DNA of 33,061 bases from Clostridia bacterium (lineage in GTDB: Bacteria; Bacillota; Clostridia; Christensenellales; Borkfalkiaceae), in contig JAFVQT010000036.1 in NCBI GenBank assembly GCA_017504655.1, positions 1 to 33,061 of the forward strand, given 5' to 3'. Position 1 is the stretch's first letter; the number at the start of each line of letters is the position of its first letter. This document shows positions 17,801-27,700 of the stretch, piece after piece. A program made the translations under genes and the position numbers. The notes below the pieces were generated by a model. It was given only the letters and a program-made list of their open reading frames with translations, ran no database searches and was not told the DNA's origin.

Positions 17801-20800
17801 TCAAACAATGCAGGTTGCTGGTATCACGGAAATAATGCTCCTATCGAGGCAAATAACGGCATAGATATAATGCAATATATCTATATTAACGAAACTTCGG
17901 CAAGAGATTTAATTACGGCGAACGTAAACGGTGACAAACTTGCAAACGATTGCAACGGCGATGGTTTGTATGGAGAAACAGGCGACTGTTGGCTTGGTAA
18001 CGTTGCTGCGTCGCCAGTATACGTTGAAACGACGACTAATGCCGGCATTATGATAAAAGTATTACAGTCTTTCGTTGGAAACTACTTTGAAATCACTCTT
18101 AAGAGTGGATTTAGTTTAGTTAATACTGACGGCGTAAGAGTATACTTAACTAAAGACGTAACTTATAAATATATCGTAACGGACAGCGGTACGACCTTTG
18201 CAAAAGGTGCTCTTACCGACGACGATTTAGATATGCTTAACGGTCAAGAAATAACTCTTAAAAACGGTGAAGAGGAAATTCTTGTTAAGAAAACCTGCCG
18301 TTTGACCTTACCTAAGCTTGACGACGTCATCAACCAGGAAGAGGGCTTAACGCAAATATTCGTTGGTTGGACGACAGACCCTGCAGGTCTTACAACGTTA
18401 TATCCTGCGGGATACAAGTTCCAGCCTGATAGCGCAACCGAATTAAGCGCGGTATGGCTTGGCTTTGAAATGGAAGACGGCGCAGCAGTAAGACTTGCAA
18501 GCGGTTCTTCGGGTATAAGATTTACCGTTCACGTTGACAAGGGCGGGTACGACGCAGGTGTTACGCTTGGCTTAATAACCGATATCGGTACTATTATCTG
18601 TCCTGCTACTTATCTTGTAAACGGCAGAGAATTAACTCACGGCTTAGGTGCAGGCTACTATAAGGCAGTTTCTGTCGGATTAAGCTCTGACAAATTCGTT
18701 GAAGAAAGCACCGGCTTTAAGTATTCAACTGCATTTGTCGGTATAGCCGAAAAGGATTTCTCAAGAAAGTACGCTGCAAGAGGATACTTACAAATTCAAT
18801 TTACCACGGGTGTAGGCTACGTTTATACTAACTACAACGAGGAAGTAAATGCAAGAAGTATTTACGAGGTTGCAGAGGCTGCTTATAACGACACAGAGGT
18901 TGACTATACCCAAAATGCTACCATCTTAAATTATTTAAATAAGGTATTAGACATTTCTTGGGATGATAACTATAATTTCTCAGCAAACAGCAGTGCTGTA
19001 GGCAATAGTGTGGTTACCGGTATTTCAAGAGAGGGTTATACAATTACCGTAAACTATACGGGTGATATTGCTTCCGTATTAATAAACGGCGAGCGTTTGG
19101 CTCAAAGCGGTAATGCAAACGTTGCTATCGGCGACTTGCTGTATAGCTTCAGCAATCTTGAATTTGTAGACGGTGCAGTTAAATTTACTTTAGGCGCTGC
19201 GAGCAAATCAACAGACAAAAAGAGCGATGAATCGTTGTATTTTGTAAGCTCTGATACAGACTTAGACTTCTTCTTAAACGACTTCTTCAAGCGTCATACA
19301 GGTGTATACGAGGACGGCGAGAACCTTAAGGTTAACTCTACCATAGCAGGTGTCGACGCGGAAGAATTCTTTAACCAAGAATGGGTTTCAATGTCTTATT
19401 ACTGGTTTAACAGCTTTGAAGGCTATGAGGATGAAAAAGGTAATACCCAAAACAGATTAGCCGGAATGAATGCAAGATTGGAAAACGTTCCTGTTGACGA
19501 CTACGGTTACGTTTGGTCTTCTAACGACAGAGTGCGTGATCCAAAATCAGAGATTGAGACCGGCGAGCAAAAAATGGGCTGGCCATTCCCAAATAACGAT
19601 ACGGTAAGCACGTCGCATTGGGAATTTAACAGCGGAAACGAAAGTTGGTCAAGTAATATAAGCGCAAGCGCATCGGATGGCTTATACGGTCAAACCTTAA
19701 ACAATCAATCTTCAAATATCACGTTTACTTCTAAATCGTTTAGCAGTATAACGAGCAAAAAGATTTATACCTTCTACGCGCCACTTCTTGAGTTTGAGGT
19801 GCGTATAGCAGATGCAACTAATATTGAAGATATTTACGTTTGGTATACAACAAGCTCTTCTACCTCGTTCAGCGAGGACAAGAGGGTTTCGGTTAAAGAA
19901 AATGCTTTCTTAAACTACGATTTAGGAAGCGCAACGGGCGAATATAATCACATTTTATATCTTCCTATGTACGCTCAAACTGCATGGGGCGAGAGCACTT
20001 CTACTTACGTTAAACAGCTTAAGATAGAAATAGTGTTAAAGTCCGGCACAACGCTTTCGGGCTACGTGGGCTTGAACTACGTTCGTCCTACCTTAGACAC
20101 CAGAATGTCTAACAATAACTCTATCTATATTTCATCACTTCGTACAGCTTACGATTATACTGGTGACATAGAGTTCTTGTCATCGCAAATGACAAGAGCA
20201 AGAAAGGCGTATAACTTCCTTATGCAAATGTATGATTCTACAAGAATGCTTAAGAAAGAGTCTTATCTCGTAGGTCACGGCGGTGCAAAGGAAAGCTTAA
20301 GCTGGCTTGGTAATGCAACTAATAAGTCGATTGCAAGCTCAATTTCTCAAGGCTATTGGGATATTATGTATATGCCAGAATACGACTTCCAGTCTAACGT
20401 TTACTTCCAAAAAGCACTTGTAGATATGGCATATCTTGAACAAGTTTTATCTGACAATAGCATAACAGTTAATAAGGCAGATGCTAAGGTTAAAACTGCA
20501 ACGAGAGGCGGTGGATATAGCACTTGTTTATATACAAAGCACGCAAATTCCATTACCAAAATGAATACGACTGCAAGTAATAACCTTACCGCAATTCAAG
20601 CAAATCTTGATAACGGCGGTTTCTGGAATCCTGATACGGGCAGATTTGCCGCTGGCTACGATCCAAACGGTACGTTATACGATTACGGCTACGTTGCATG
20701 GAACTTAGAGGCTATCTATTACGGAATTGCAACCGATGATCAAGCTGCTTCAATTATGAATTGGCTTGCAAACGAGGGTAACCTTTACAAGTATGAATTT

Positions 20801-21481
20801 GCTCCTTTATCAATAACCGTAACGGGCGATGCAGATGCGCTTAACGGTGAGTACGCAGCTCAAGGTGATAAATGGGTTAACTGTCAGTTTGGCGGTGCAA
20901 TATTCTATACGTCGTTCTACGATATTATGGCAAGACTTGAGGTTAACGGAACGGACGATGCGTTTGCAAGACTTCAAGCAATTCAAGAGTGGTATAAGAA
21001 GATTTACGACTATTACCAAGCAAACGGATCTGACCCATACGAATTCTACCGTTATTATTATGACAATGAGGGTATTCAGTGTCAAGGTATGGGTACTGCA
21101 GGACCTGTTGGTATTGACAGAGAATTCTTAGAATCAACACTTCCGATGGCGTCGGTAGCTTACGGATTCTTCGGTATTGATTCGGTAGACGGCAAGACCT
21201 TAGAGATTGCTCCTGAATTACCTGCTGATAAACTTACTTTCTGGAAGATGGAAAACTTAGCGTTCAACTACGTTAAATACGACCTTAAGATTACTGAAAA
21301 TACCGTTGTAATTACAGACGTAAGAGGCGATACTACAGGTCTTAGCTTACAGATTGCTTTAGATATTACCGGCAGTCAATCTGTATATGTAAACGGCGTT
21401 AAGGTTGACAGTCCTACCGTTGTAGACGGAAAGGTTATCGTAACAGTAGCATTCGGTGCTACCATTGTCGAGGTTAAGTAA
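14837..21481 (+). CDS. Giant secreted protein: five beta-repeat modules fused to a six-hairpin glycosidase-like domain
   Basis: 2214 residues from the ATG at 14837 (AAAGGAG upstream; the earlier ATG at 14792 lacks one). Signal peptide with cleavage near AQA/ET (about residue 41). Five modules of 220-230 residues begin near residues 44, 274, 502, 723 and 943. Each has a Trp-rich domain (EDRTSW or DWGVPETESD, NNGVDILEYIYLNG, TFKAGF) followed, except in the last, by a shorter beta linker (SFEG, GELPSVPE, WTIDG, NYGANKTA). Residues ~1130-1375 hold an InlB/Listeria-like linker and a domain beginning GAAVRLASGSSGIRF. Residues ~1464-2214 are a paralogue of the 830-residue lipoprotein (SSDTDLDFFLNDFFKRHTG). 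There is no LPXTG, CTERM or SLH anchor at the end. Probably a secreted glycan-binding enzyme; substrate unknown. Confidence 0.75.
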   Translation: MRLKSKTNFLLKIALCVALALSTFGAVLGFVGEKPLTAQAETVEYQDILAVEDRSWGAASDEYYFGGYTIGASTANNAHWLNTDASVNGCWYHGNDAIIAANNGVDILQYIYVNDTSARDAITANVNSSNQMVGSSGWLTNPAASPVYVETTNGSGLLIKILKAYAGENFTLTFKAGFSLIRNDGNVIYLSDDVVYNCAGNVPTRVNKSTVTFNDENSVVVSTKRVVNGQAIGTLPKVPEKDGYGGFWTIDGAPINETTVISANKTVTPVYGLEYQDYLGIEDRTSWASGGHADIVTFGLMDFSITEGNQYFKSSVADCWYYGNNGVISANNGVDILEYIYLNGVSARSLINANSVDGKTTADTGYWLSNPAAWPIAFETGTDCWIRIDKTAFDGEFTFTIKEGFALVRNDGELICVSNDIVYTYSGGVLSGKTVDKKFTLSFDGADTTKTLRNGDTVGELPSVPERAGYEGCWTIDGVEITADTVYNYGANKTATVVYSKDITETIGLGDWGVPETESDIRYLWIRDNNAEIATAYPNSYWNDHADNKDSNYGVDIMEYILIDGESARSIINANAAGTTSYKASSTFPLNIGGCYAPVCIETAGDGIRFKVMVDYKTSFKVTFKAGFTIVNAEGIRLYTKDDVVYNVGATTGDISKVTGYTLTFEGASSRQVEGGSAIGELPSVPEKAGYEGCWTIDGVEITADTVYNYGANKTATVLYSKNITSTIGLGDWGVPETESDIRYLWIRDNNADIATAYPYEYWNDHEDNKNSNYGVDILEYILIDGESVRSIINANAAGTTSYKASSTFPLNVGGCYAPISLSTLGDGARFKVMVDYKTAFELTFKAGFTIVTSEGVKLYTTEDVVYNVAEGSIAKVMECTLSFEGLDDKITVVNGQSIGELPVVPEQEGLEGYWTIDGVEIDENTVYNYGADKTAVAAYRKDISKYIALEDRTSWAVCETGGEYAFGVLDMSTVSKDANGNDVNYLNSNNAGCWYHGNNAPIEANNGIDIMQYIYINETSARDLITANVNGDKLANDCNGDGLYGETGDCWLGNVAASPVYVETTTNAGIMIKVLQSFVGNYFEITLKSGFSLVNTDGVRVYLTKDVTYKYIVTDSGTTFAKGALTDDDLDMLNGQEITLKNGEEEILVKKTCRLTLPKLDDVINQEEGLTQIFVGWTTDPAGLTTLYPAGYKFQPDSATELSAVWLGFEMEDGAAVRLASGSSGIRFTVHVDKGGYDAGVTLGLITDIGTIICPATYLVNGRELTHGLGAGYYKAVSVGLSSDKFVEESTGFKYSTAFVGIAEKDFSRKYAARGYLQIQFTTGVGYVYTNYNEEVNARSIYEVAEAAYNDTEVDYTQNATILNYLNKVLDISWDDNYNFSANSSAVGNSVVTGISREGYTITVNYTGDIASVLINGERLAQSGNANVAIGDLLYSFSNLEFVDGAVKFTLGAASKSTDKKSDESLYFVSSDTDLDFFLNDFFKRHTGVYEDGENLKVNSTIAGVDAEEFFNQEWVSMSYYWFNSFEGYEDEKGNTQNRLAGMNARLENVPVDDYGYVWSSNDRVRDPKSEIETGEQKMGWPFPNNDTVSTSHWEFNSGNESWSSNISASASDGLYGQTLNNQSSNITFTSKSFSSITSKKIYTFYAPLLEFEVRIADATNIEDIYVWYTTSSSTSFSEDKRVSVKENAFLNYDLGSATGEYNHILYLPMYAQTAWGESTSTYVKQLKIEIVLKSGTTLSGYVGLNYVRPTLDTRMSNNNSIYISSLRTAYDYTGDIEFLSSQMTRARKAYNFLMQMYDSTRMLKKESYLVGHGGAKESLSWLGNATNKSIASSISQGYWDIMYMPEYDFQSNVYFQKALVDMAYLEQVLSDNSITVNKADAKVKTATRGGGYSTCLYTKHANSITKMNTTASNNLTAIQANLDNGGFWNPDTGRFAAGYDPNGTLYDYGYVAWNLEAIYYGIATDDQAASIMNWLANEGNLYKYEFAPLSITVTGDADALNGEYAAQGDKWVNCQFGGAIFYTSFYDIMARLEVNGTDDAFARLQAIQEWYKKIYDYYQANGSDPYEFYRYYYDNEGIQCQGMGTAGPVGIDREFLESTLPMASVAYGFFGIDSVDGKTLEIAPELPADKLTFWKMENLAFNYVKYDLKITENTVVITDVRGDTTGLSLQIALDITGSQSVYVNGVKVDSPTVVDGKVIVTVAFGATIVEVK
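16237..16990 (+). repeat. Tandem 663-bp coding repeat
   Basis: The 91 nt at 16237-16327 recur exactly at 16900-16990, a period of 663 bp (221 codons), and the following DWGVPETESD segment repeats with the same period (16361 and 17024). The in-frame tandem copy gives modules three and four of the giant protein. Confidence 0.85.
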
Positions 21482-21493
21482 GGAGGTGTGATT

Positions 21494-21616
21494 ATGAAAA
21501 AGATATATACAAAAATCGAAATGGAAATAATCACGTTAGCGCAACAAGACGTAATTAAAACCTCTCAAAACGACACGGTTGAATCAATGCCGGAATTCCC
21601 GGAAATATTTGAATAA
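21494..21616 (+). CDS. Small 40-residue peptide of unknown function
   Basis: Encoded 12 nt after the giant gene, with a perfect AGGAGGTG ribosome binding site (21482-21489 region) and ATG at 21494, stop TAA at 21614-21616. The sequence starts MKKIYTKIEMEIITLAQQDV and ends SMPEFPEIFE: a basic amphipathic start, an alternating hydrophobic middle, a Ser/Thr/Asn turn and an acidic, Pro-containing end. No signal peptide or membrane segment, no Cys. It resembles the short MKKxYxKPxxExxxxxxxDVIxTS peptides often seen unannotated in Clostridia, some of which look like peptide precursors; that likeness is from memory. The strong ribosome binding site and intact frame argue it is real. No function is claimed. 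Confidence 0.65.
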   Translation: MKKIYTKIEMEIITLAQQDVIKTSQNDTVESMPEFPEIFE

Positions 21617-21629
21617 TATTTAAAAGAAA

Positions 21630-21671
21630 GTCGTGCGAAAAGTCTTAAAAAAGTAAGATTTTTTGCACGGC
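21630..21671 (+). terminator. Long stem-loop after the small peptide gene
   Basis: Arms 21630-21647 and 21654-21671 pair over 18 bp, with three G-U wobbles and no other mismatch, around a 6-nt loop. The lower stem has the GC part (GTCGTGC/GCACGGC) and the upper stem is A/U-rich. There is no run of T straight after the stem, so it may be a weak terminator or an mRNA-stabilising 3' end that closes the upstream transcript before the next promoter. Confidence 0.5.
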
Positions 21672-21702
21672 TTAAGGTCGTTTTAAACAAAATAGCTTAA
21701 AA

Positions 21703-21732
21703 TTGGCAGTATTCGCCTGAGGGCGATAAAAT
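21703..21732 (+). promoter_or_regulatory. Probable promoter of the 2027-residue repeat protein gene
   Basis: TTGGCA (21703-21708), 18-nt spacer, TAAAAT (21727-21732), about 40 nt before the ATG at 21773. A small hairpin GGCTTACAAGCC follows at 21738-21749. With the stem-loop just upstream, this suggests the second giant gene is transcribed separately. Confidence 0.45.
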
Positions 21733-21772
21733 ATAAAGGCTTACAAGCCAATAATAATGAAGGAGGAAAAAT

Positions 21773-24700
21773 ATGAAGGCAAACAAAAATGCGATGGCAA
21801 AAATCTTTTTGTGTTTTGCATTAGTCCTTTCACTTTTTGGCGCGACGTTTGCTTGGTTGCATCAATCAGCCGATAGCGTAAAGGCTTCAGAGGTAATTGC
21901 TATGGACGACAAGATCAGCATTACCTATTCTGAAGAAAACGCATGGATTCAGGTTGATTTTGACGGTTTTACAGCTGAGTGGAATTCGTGGCATGATGCT
22001 GATAGCGACGTGTTTTCTGCAAACAACGGCGTTGACCCACTTGAATTTACCTACGTTAACGGTAGACCGCTCAGAGAGTTATATAACGAGAATAACTCTT
22101 TATTTGAGGCTTACACTGAAACCGACTGGATAGAGGCATACGCTGTTTATATTGCTGAAAGCGTAGAGGATTACACTATTCAGTTAAAGGCGGGCTTTAC
22201 TATTGTCGGTAAGGACGGCAACGCTTACGTGTTACAAAACGACACTAAAACCTACGGATGGGTTGACGGTACGTTTGGCGTAATAGAGGTTGAAGCACCT
22301 GCCGAGCCTATCGACTATACTGATTATTTAGGTATAGAAGACAGAACGTCTTGGGCATCGGGCGGTCACGCAGATATCGTAACCTTCGGTCTTATGGACT
22401 TTTCTATTACAGAGGGTAATCAATATTTCAAATCAAGCGTTTCAGGTTGTTGGTATTACGGAAATAACGACGTAATTCCTGCAAATAACGGTGTAGATAT
22501 ATTAGAATATATCTATTTAAACGGTGCAAGCGCAAGAAGTTTAATCGATGCAAATAGTGTAGAAGGAAAGACTACTGCAGATACGATCTACTGGCTTAAT
22601 AATCCAGCGGCATGGCCTATTGCATTTGAAACGGGTACAGACTGTTGGATAAGAGTTGACAAAACTGCATTTGACGGTAATTTTACCTTTACGATTAAAG
22701 AGGGCTTTACCATTATCAGAAATGACGGTCAGGTCATTACGGTAAAGGACGATATAGTTTATAGCTATGCAGACGGAGCTTTAAGCGCAAAGACTATCCT
22801 TAAAAAGTACACTCTTACTTTTGAAGGTGTAGAGGAAAGAAAGGTTTTAGAGAACTCTGCTATCGGAGAGCTTCCCACTGTTCCCGAAAGAGCCGGTTAT
22901 ATAGGCACTTGGACTATAGACGGTGCTCCTATTTCCGAGTCGACAGTATACAGTTATGGCGAAAATAAAACTGCCGTTGCGTCTTATGCTTTAGATTATA
23001 CAGATTATTTAGGCATAGAAGACAGAACGTCCTGGGCATCGGGCGGACACGCAGATATAGTTAGCTTTGGTCTTATGGACTTTTCTATTACAGAGGGTAA
23101 TCAATATTTTAAATCAAGCGTTTCAGGTTGTTGGTATAAGGGCAATGCAGACGTTATAACTGCAAATAACGGAATAGATATACTTGAATACGTTTATTTA
23201 AACGGTGTAAGCGCAAGATCATTGATTGACGGAAATACCGAGGGTAAGTCGACTGCAGATACGGCATACTGGCTTTCTAACTCGGCGGCATGGCCTATCG
23301 CATTTGAAACAGGCACAGACTGTTGGATAAGAATTGATAAAACTGCATTTGACGGTGGTAATTTTACGATTACTATAAAAGCAGGCTTTACCATTATCAG
23401 AAACGACGGTCAAATCATAACTACAACAAGCGATATAATTTACAATTATTCAAACGGTGTTTTAGGTAGTAAGATTGTAGATAAGGCTTACACCCTTTCG
23501 TTTGAAGGAACTGACGTAACCAAGCAGTTAAAGTCAAGTGATACGATCGGCGAGCTTCCTGCTGTTCCCGAAAGGGAAGGATATACGGGTGTTTGGACTA
23601 TTGACGGGGTAGAAATTACTGCGGATACCTGCTATACCTACGGGGCAGACAAAACTGCAACAGTAGTATACTCAAAGGATATTACCGATACAATCGGCTT
23701 GGGCGACTGGGGTGTTCCGGAAACCGAATCGGATATCAGATATTTATGGATACGCGACAATAATGCAGACATTGCTACGGCATATCCAAGTTCGTATTGG
23801 AACGACCACGAGGACAACAAGGATAGCAACTTTGGCATAGATATTATGCAATACGTTTTAATCGACGGCGAGTCTGTAAGAGATATTATAAATGCAAACG
23901 CTGCAGGAACGACCTCTTATGCGGGTGCTACCACGTTCCCTCTCAACCTTGGCGGATGCTACGCTCCTATCTGTATCGAAACTGCAGGCGACGGCATTCG
24001 CTTTAAGGTACTTGTTTCTTATAAAACATCTTTTGAGGTTACCTTTAAGGCAGGCTTTACGTTAATTAGCAACGGTATAAAACTTTATACAACCGAGGAC
24101 GTTGTTTACCGCGTTGGCGAAACAATGAACGATATCGTTAGACCAGGTCATAAATATACCCTTTCATTTGAAGGCGTTGACACTACTAAAAAGCTTGAGG
24201 TCGGCGAGGCAATCGGCGAGCTTCCTGCAGTTCCCGAAAGAGAAGGTTATACCGGTATTTGGGTTATCGACGGTACTCCTATTTCAGCATCTACCGCATA
24301 CAACTACGGCGCAAATAAGACTGCGACAGTGCTTTATACGGAAATTGTTGAAATGGTAGACGTTACCGACAGAATTTCATTTGAAGAAAGAACCTCTTGG
24401 GGTGCTGACGCAGGCGAGGTTTACATCGCAATGCTTCTCGACGGAAGCTATTTGAATACTGCAGCAGCAATAAATGGAGCATGGCACGCAGATAATGATG
24501 CTATAATTCCTGCAAACAGAGGCGTAGATATAATGCAATATATTTACGTAAACGGCCTTGAGGCAAGAACTCTTATTGAAGATAATTATCAAGGAGATAA
24601 AAAGGGTAACGCTTGTGCATGTTGGCTTTCTAACCCTGCCGCATATCCCGTATACGTTGAAACTACTGAAGGCAGTGGTATCATGATGAGATTTGCTACT

Positions 24701-27700
24701 GCAGAATTTGGCACTTGTATTACCGTTACAGTTAAAGCAGGCTTTACGGTTACAACCTTAGCAGGCGACGTAATAACTGTTACAGAGGACGTTAACTTCT
24801 TATGTAATAACGGTGTTGTATCAAAGGCACACTTATTATCGTTTGAAAGCTCAGAGGGTGACGTTGATCCTATTTACGTAGGCGAAAATCAACCTATGTC
24901 AAATCTTCCTGCAGTTCCCGAAAAGGAAGGCTATGCAGGCGTTTGGTCAATCGACGGTGTAGACGTTAACTCTCAATCCGTATTTACTTTTACGGAAGAT
25001 AAGGTTGCAGTTGCAAGATACGTACAAAAATACTTTACCTTGTCGTTTGAATGTGACGTAGAGGACGTAGATTCTATTCAAGTAGAATTAGGCGCTCCTA
25101 TTTCAAATCTTCCTGCTGTTCCCCAAAAGGTCAGCCACGAGGGTTGGTGGACTCTCGACGGACAAAAGATTACTGAGGAAACCGTATATATCTTTGCAGA
25201 AGATAAGGTTGCAGTTGCTACCTATCTCGAGGTTGTTGATATTTCCGATAGAATCGGCATTGAAGACAGAACTTGGGGTGTTCACAGTGCAGACGAGCTT
25301 TATGTTGCACTTTTAGATAACGGTATAACAAATATTCAGGCAGACGGCAGTGAAAACCATTGGTTTAATACGGATGCATCAGTAACCGGTTGTTGGTACG
25401 TTGGCAATGATGCGATAATCGCTGCAAACGGCGGATTAGACATTCTTGAATATATCTATATTAACGGCAGATCTGCAAGAGAAATCTTAATAGAAAATAC
25501 GGGCTTAGCAAATCCGATAGTATGTTGTGATTGTTGGCTTTCTAACCCTGCGGCATCTCCTATATACGTAGAAACCTCTATAGATAGCGGTTTAATGATT
25601 AGATTTGCCAAGGCGTATACGGGTACTGAATTTAGCATTACTATTAAAGCCGGCTTTACGATTATGAACGCTAGCGGTCAAAAGGTATTCTTATCTAAAG
25701 ACGTTGACTTTAAATATCAGCAAGGTAAAATTGCAAAGGCTCATACGTTAAGCTTTGAGGGTGCAGATGCTGACGTGGAGTCTATCGTTGTAGGTTATAA
25801 CTTGCCTATGATAAATCTTCCTGCAGTACCTGAAAGAGACGGCTACGCAGGCAGATGGCTTATCGACGGAGCTCCCGTAACGGCAGAAAGTCTTTATGAG
25901 TTTGACTGCGATAAGGTAGCTGTTGCTGAATATTATCAAAAATATTACACCTTAAGCTTTGAGGGTGCAGAAATTGATCCTATTACCGTAGAGGTTGAAG
26001 TTCCTATGTCAAATCTTCCCGAAATCCCGGAAAGAGACGGTTATATTGCATATTGGACTATCGACGGTGAAAAGGTAGATGCTACAACCGTATTTAACTT
26101 TGCAGAGGATAAGGTTGCAGTTGCAACTTATCTTGAAATAGTTGATATCAAGGATACTCTCTCTGTATCGGATTGGGGTTCACCTACCGGAATGGACGAT
26201 TTAACGTTTATCCGCTTAGGTATAACTACTGATGAAAACGGAACTCTTATTATTCCTACCCCATACGACAACGTTCACTGGAACGATCATCCGGAGCTTG
26301 CTGAAGGTAACTTCGGTTGCGATATAATGGCTTATATCTACATCAACGGCGTTTCTGTAAGAGAGCTTGTTTCAAAGAATGCTAACGGTGATACCAGTTA
26401 CGTCGGCACTACCTTCCCATTTGATATAGGCGGTGTTTATGCTCCAATTGACGTTTATACAAACTACAGCGACTTTACAATCTGGGTGTTAAAGGATTTT
26501 GCAGATCGCGGAGAATTTGAAATAACCTTTAAAGCGGGCTTTATGCTTATGGGTGACCCAAGTCTTTCTGTTGTATATACCGTTTCTGAGGATTTAACCT
26601 TCTATTATAAAGAAATATCCGGTTCTAACGTATTAGGCAGAGATTTCACTCTTGCATTTGAGGGCACAGAAGATTCCAAGGTTATATTTGTCGGCGATTT
26701 AATCGGGGAATTACCGGAAGTTCCTGCAAAAGAGGGCTACGTTGGTGTTTGGACTATAGGCGGTGAAGAAATTACAGCAGAAACCGCATTCTACTATAGT
26801 GCAAATGTTATTGCAACACCTGAGTATGCTCCAATTGACTACACGATTACAATCAACAGAGCAAACGGTGACGTTGAAGAGTTAACCTTTAACGACTTAA
26901 CTAAGGCTGAGGTATTAGCTACTATAACTTTAACTGCAGATAACTTATTCTATTCATATTCTTGGCAAGAAGCCCTTCCCGAAACTCTCGAGCTTAGAGA
27001 TTATACTATTATCGAGGTTGCAACCGAGCTTCCTGCAAGCACGAGAATTATTTCTTACAGCTTGACAATTTCCGCAACGTTTGATATGAACGTTTTCGTT
27101 GAGGTTGTCGGCGACGTTCCTACTGTTAAATTCGTATTGGGCGACAGAGAAGAGATTGTCGAAGGCTTAATGGTTAGCGAGGGCAAATACCTTTATAAGC
27201 TTACGAACATTTCTGCAAGCGACTTAGCTACCGAATTTACTGCTACAGTATTGGTTGGCGGTGAAGAGGTTGACTGCGTAGCATACTCTGTAGAAGCTTA
27301 CTTGAACAAGCTTGTTAGCGGTGACGTAAGCGAAGATCTTAAGACGTTAATTGCAGACGTTATTGCATACGCGCAAGCCGTTGAGGAGTACGTTGGCGTT
27401 GAGGCAGGTATTCAGTCTATAGACGGTTTAGTTGCCAGCGAATACGTTGATTTAACTCAATCTGATAGCAAGCAGACCGAGTCTAAGGACGAAAGCGCAA
27501 CAATTACCAGAGTATTTGTTGACCACGCTATGGGATGTAACAATATCAACGTTGTATTTGCAATTGAAAACATCGATAACGTTACCGTATTGGTAAACGG
27601 AGTAGCTGCTTACCTTGTAGAATTTGAAGAAGGAATGGGCATTTACACTGCATCAATAGGAACTTGGATTACTAACGCAAGCGTTAGATACACGGTTGAG

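Noticed and set aside
20810..21140. Overlapping frames on both strands within the giant glycosidase
   Set aside because: They sit inside the conserved C-terminal domain and encode nothing recognisable.
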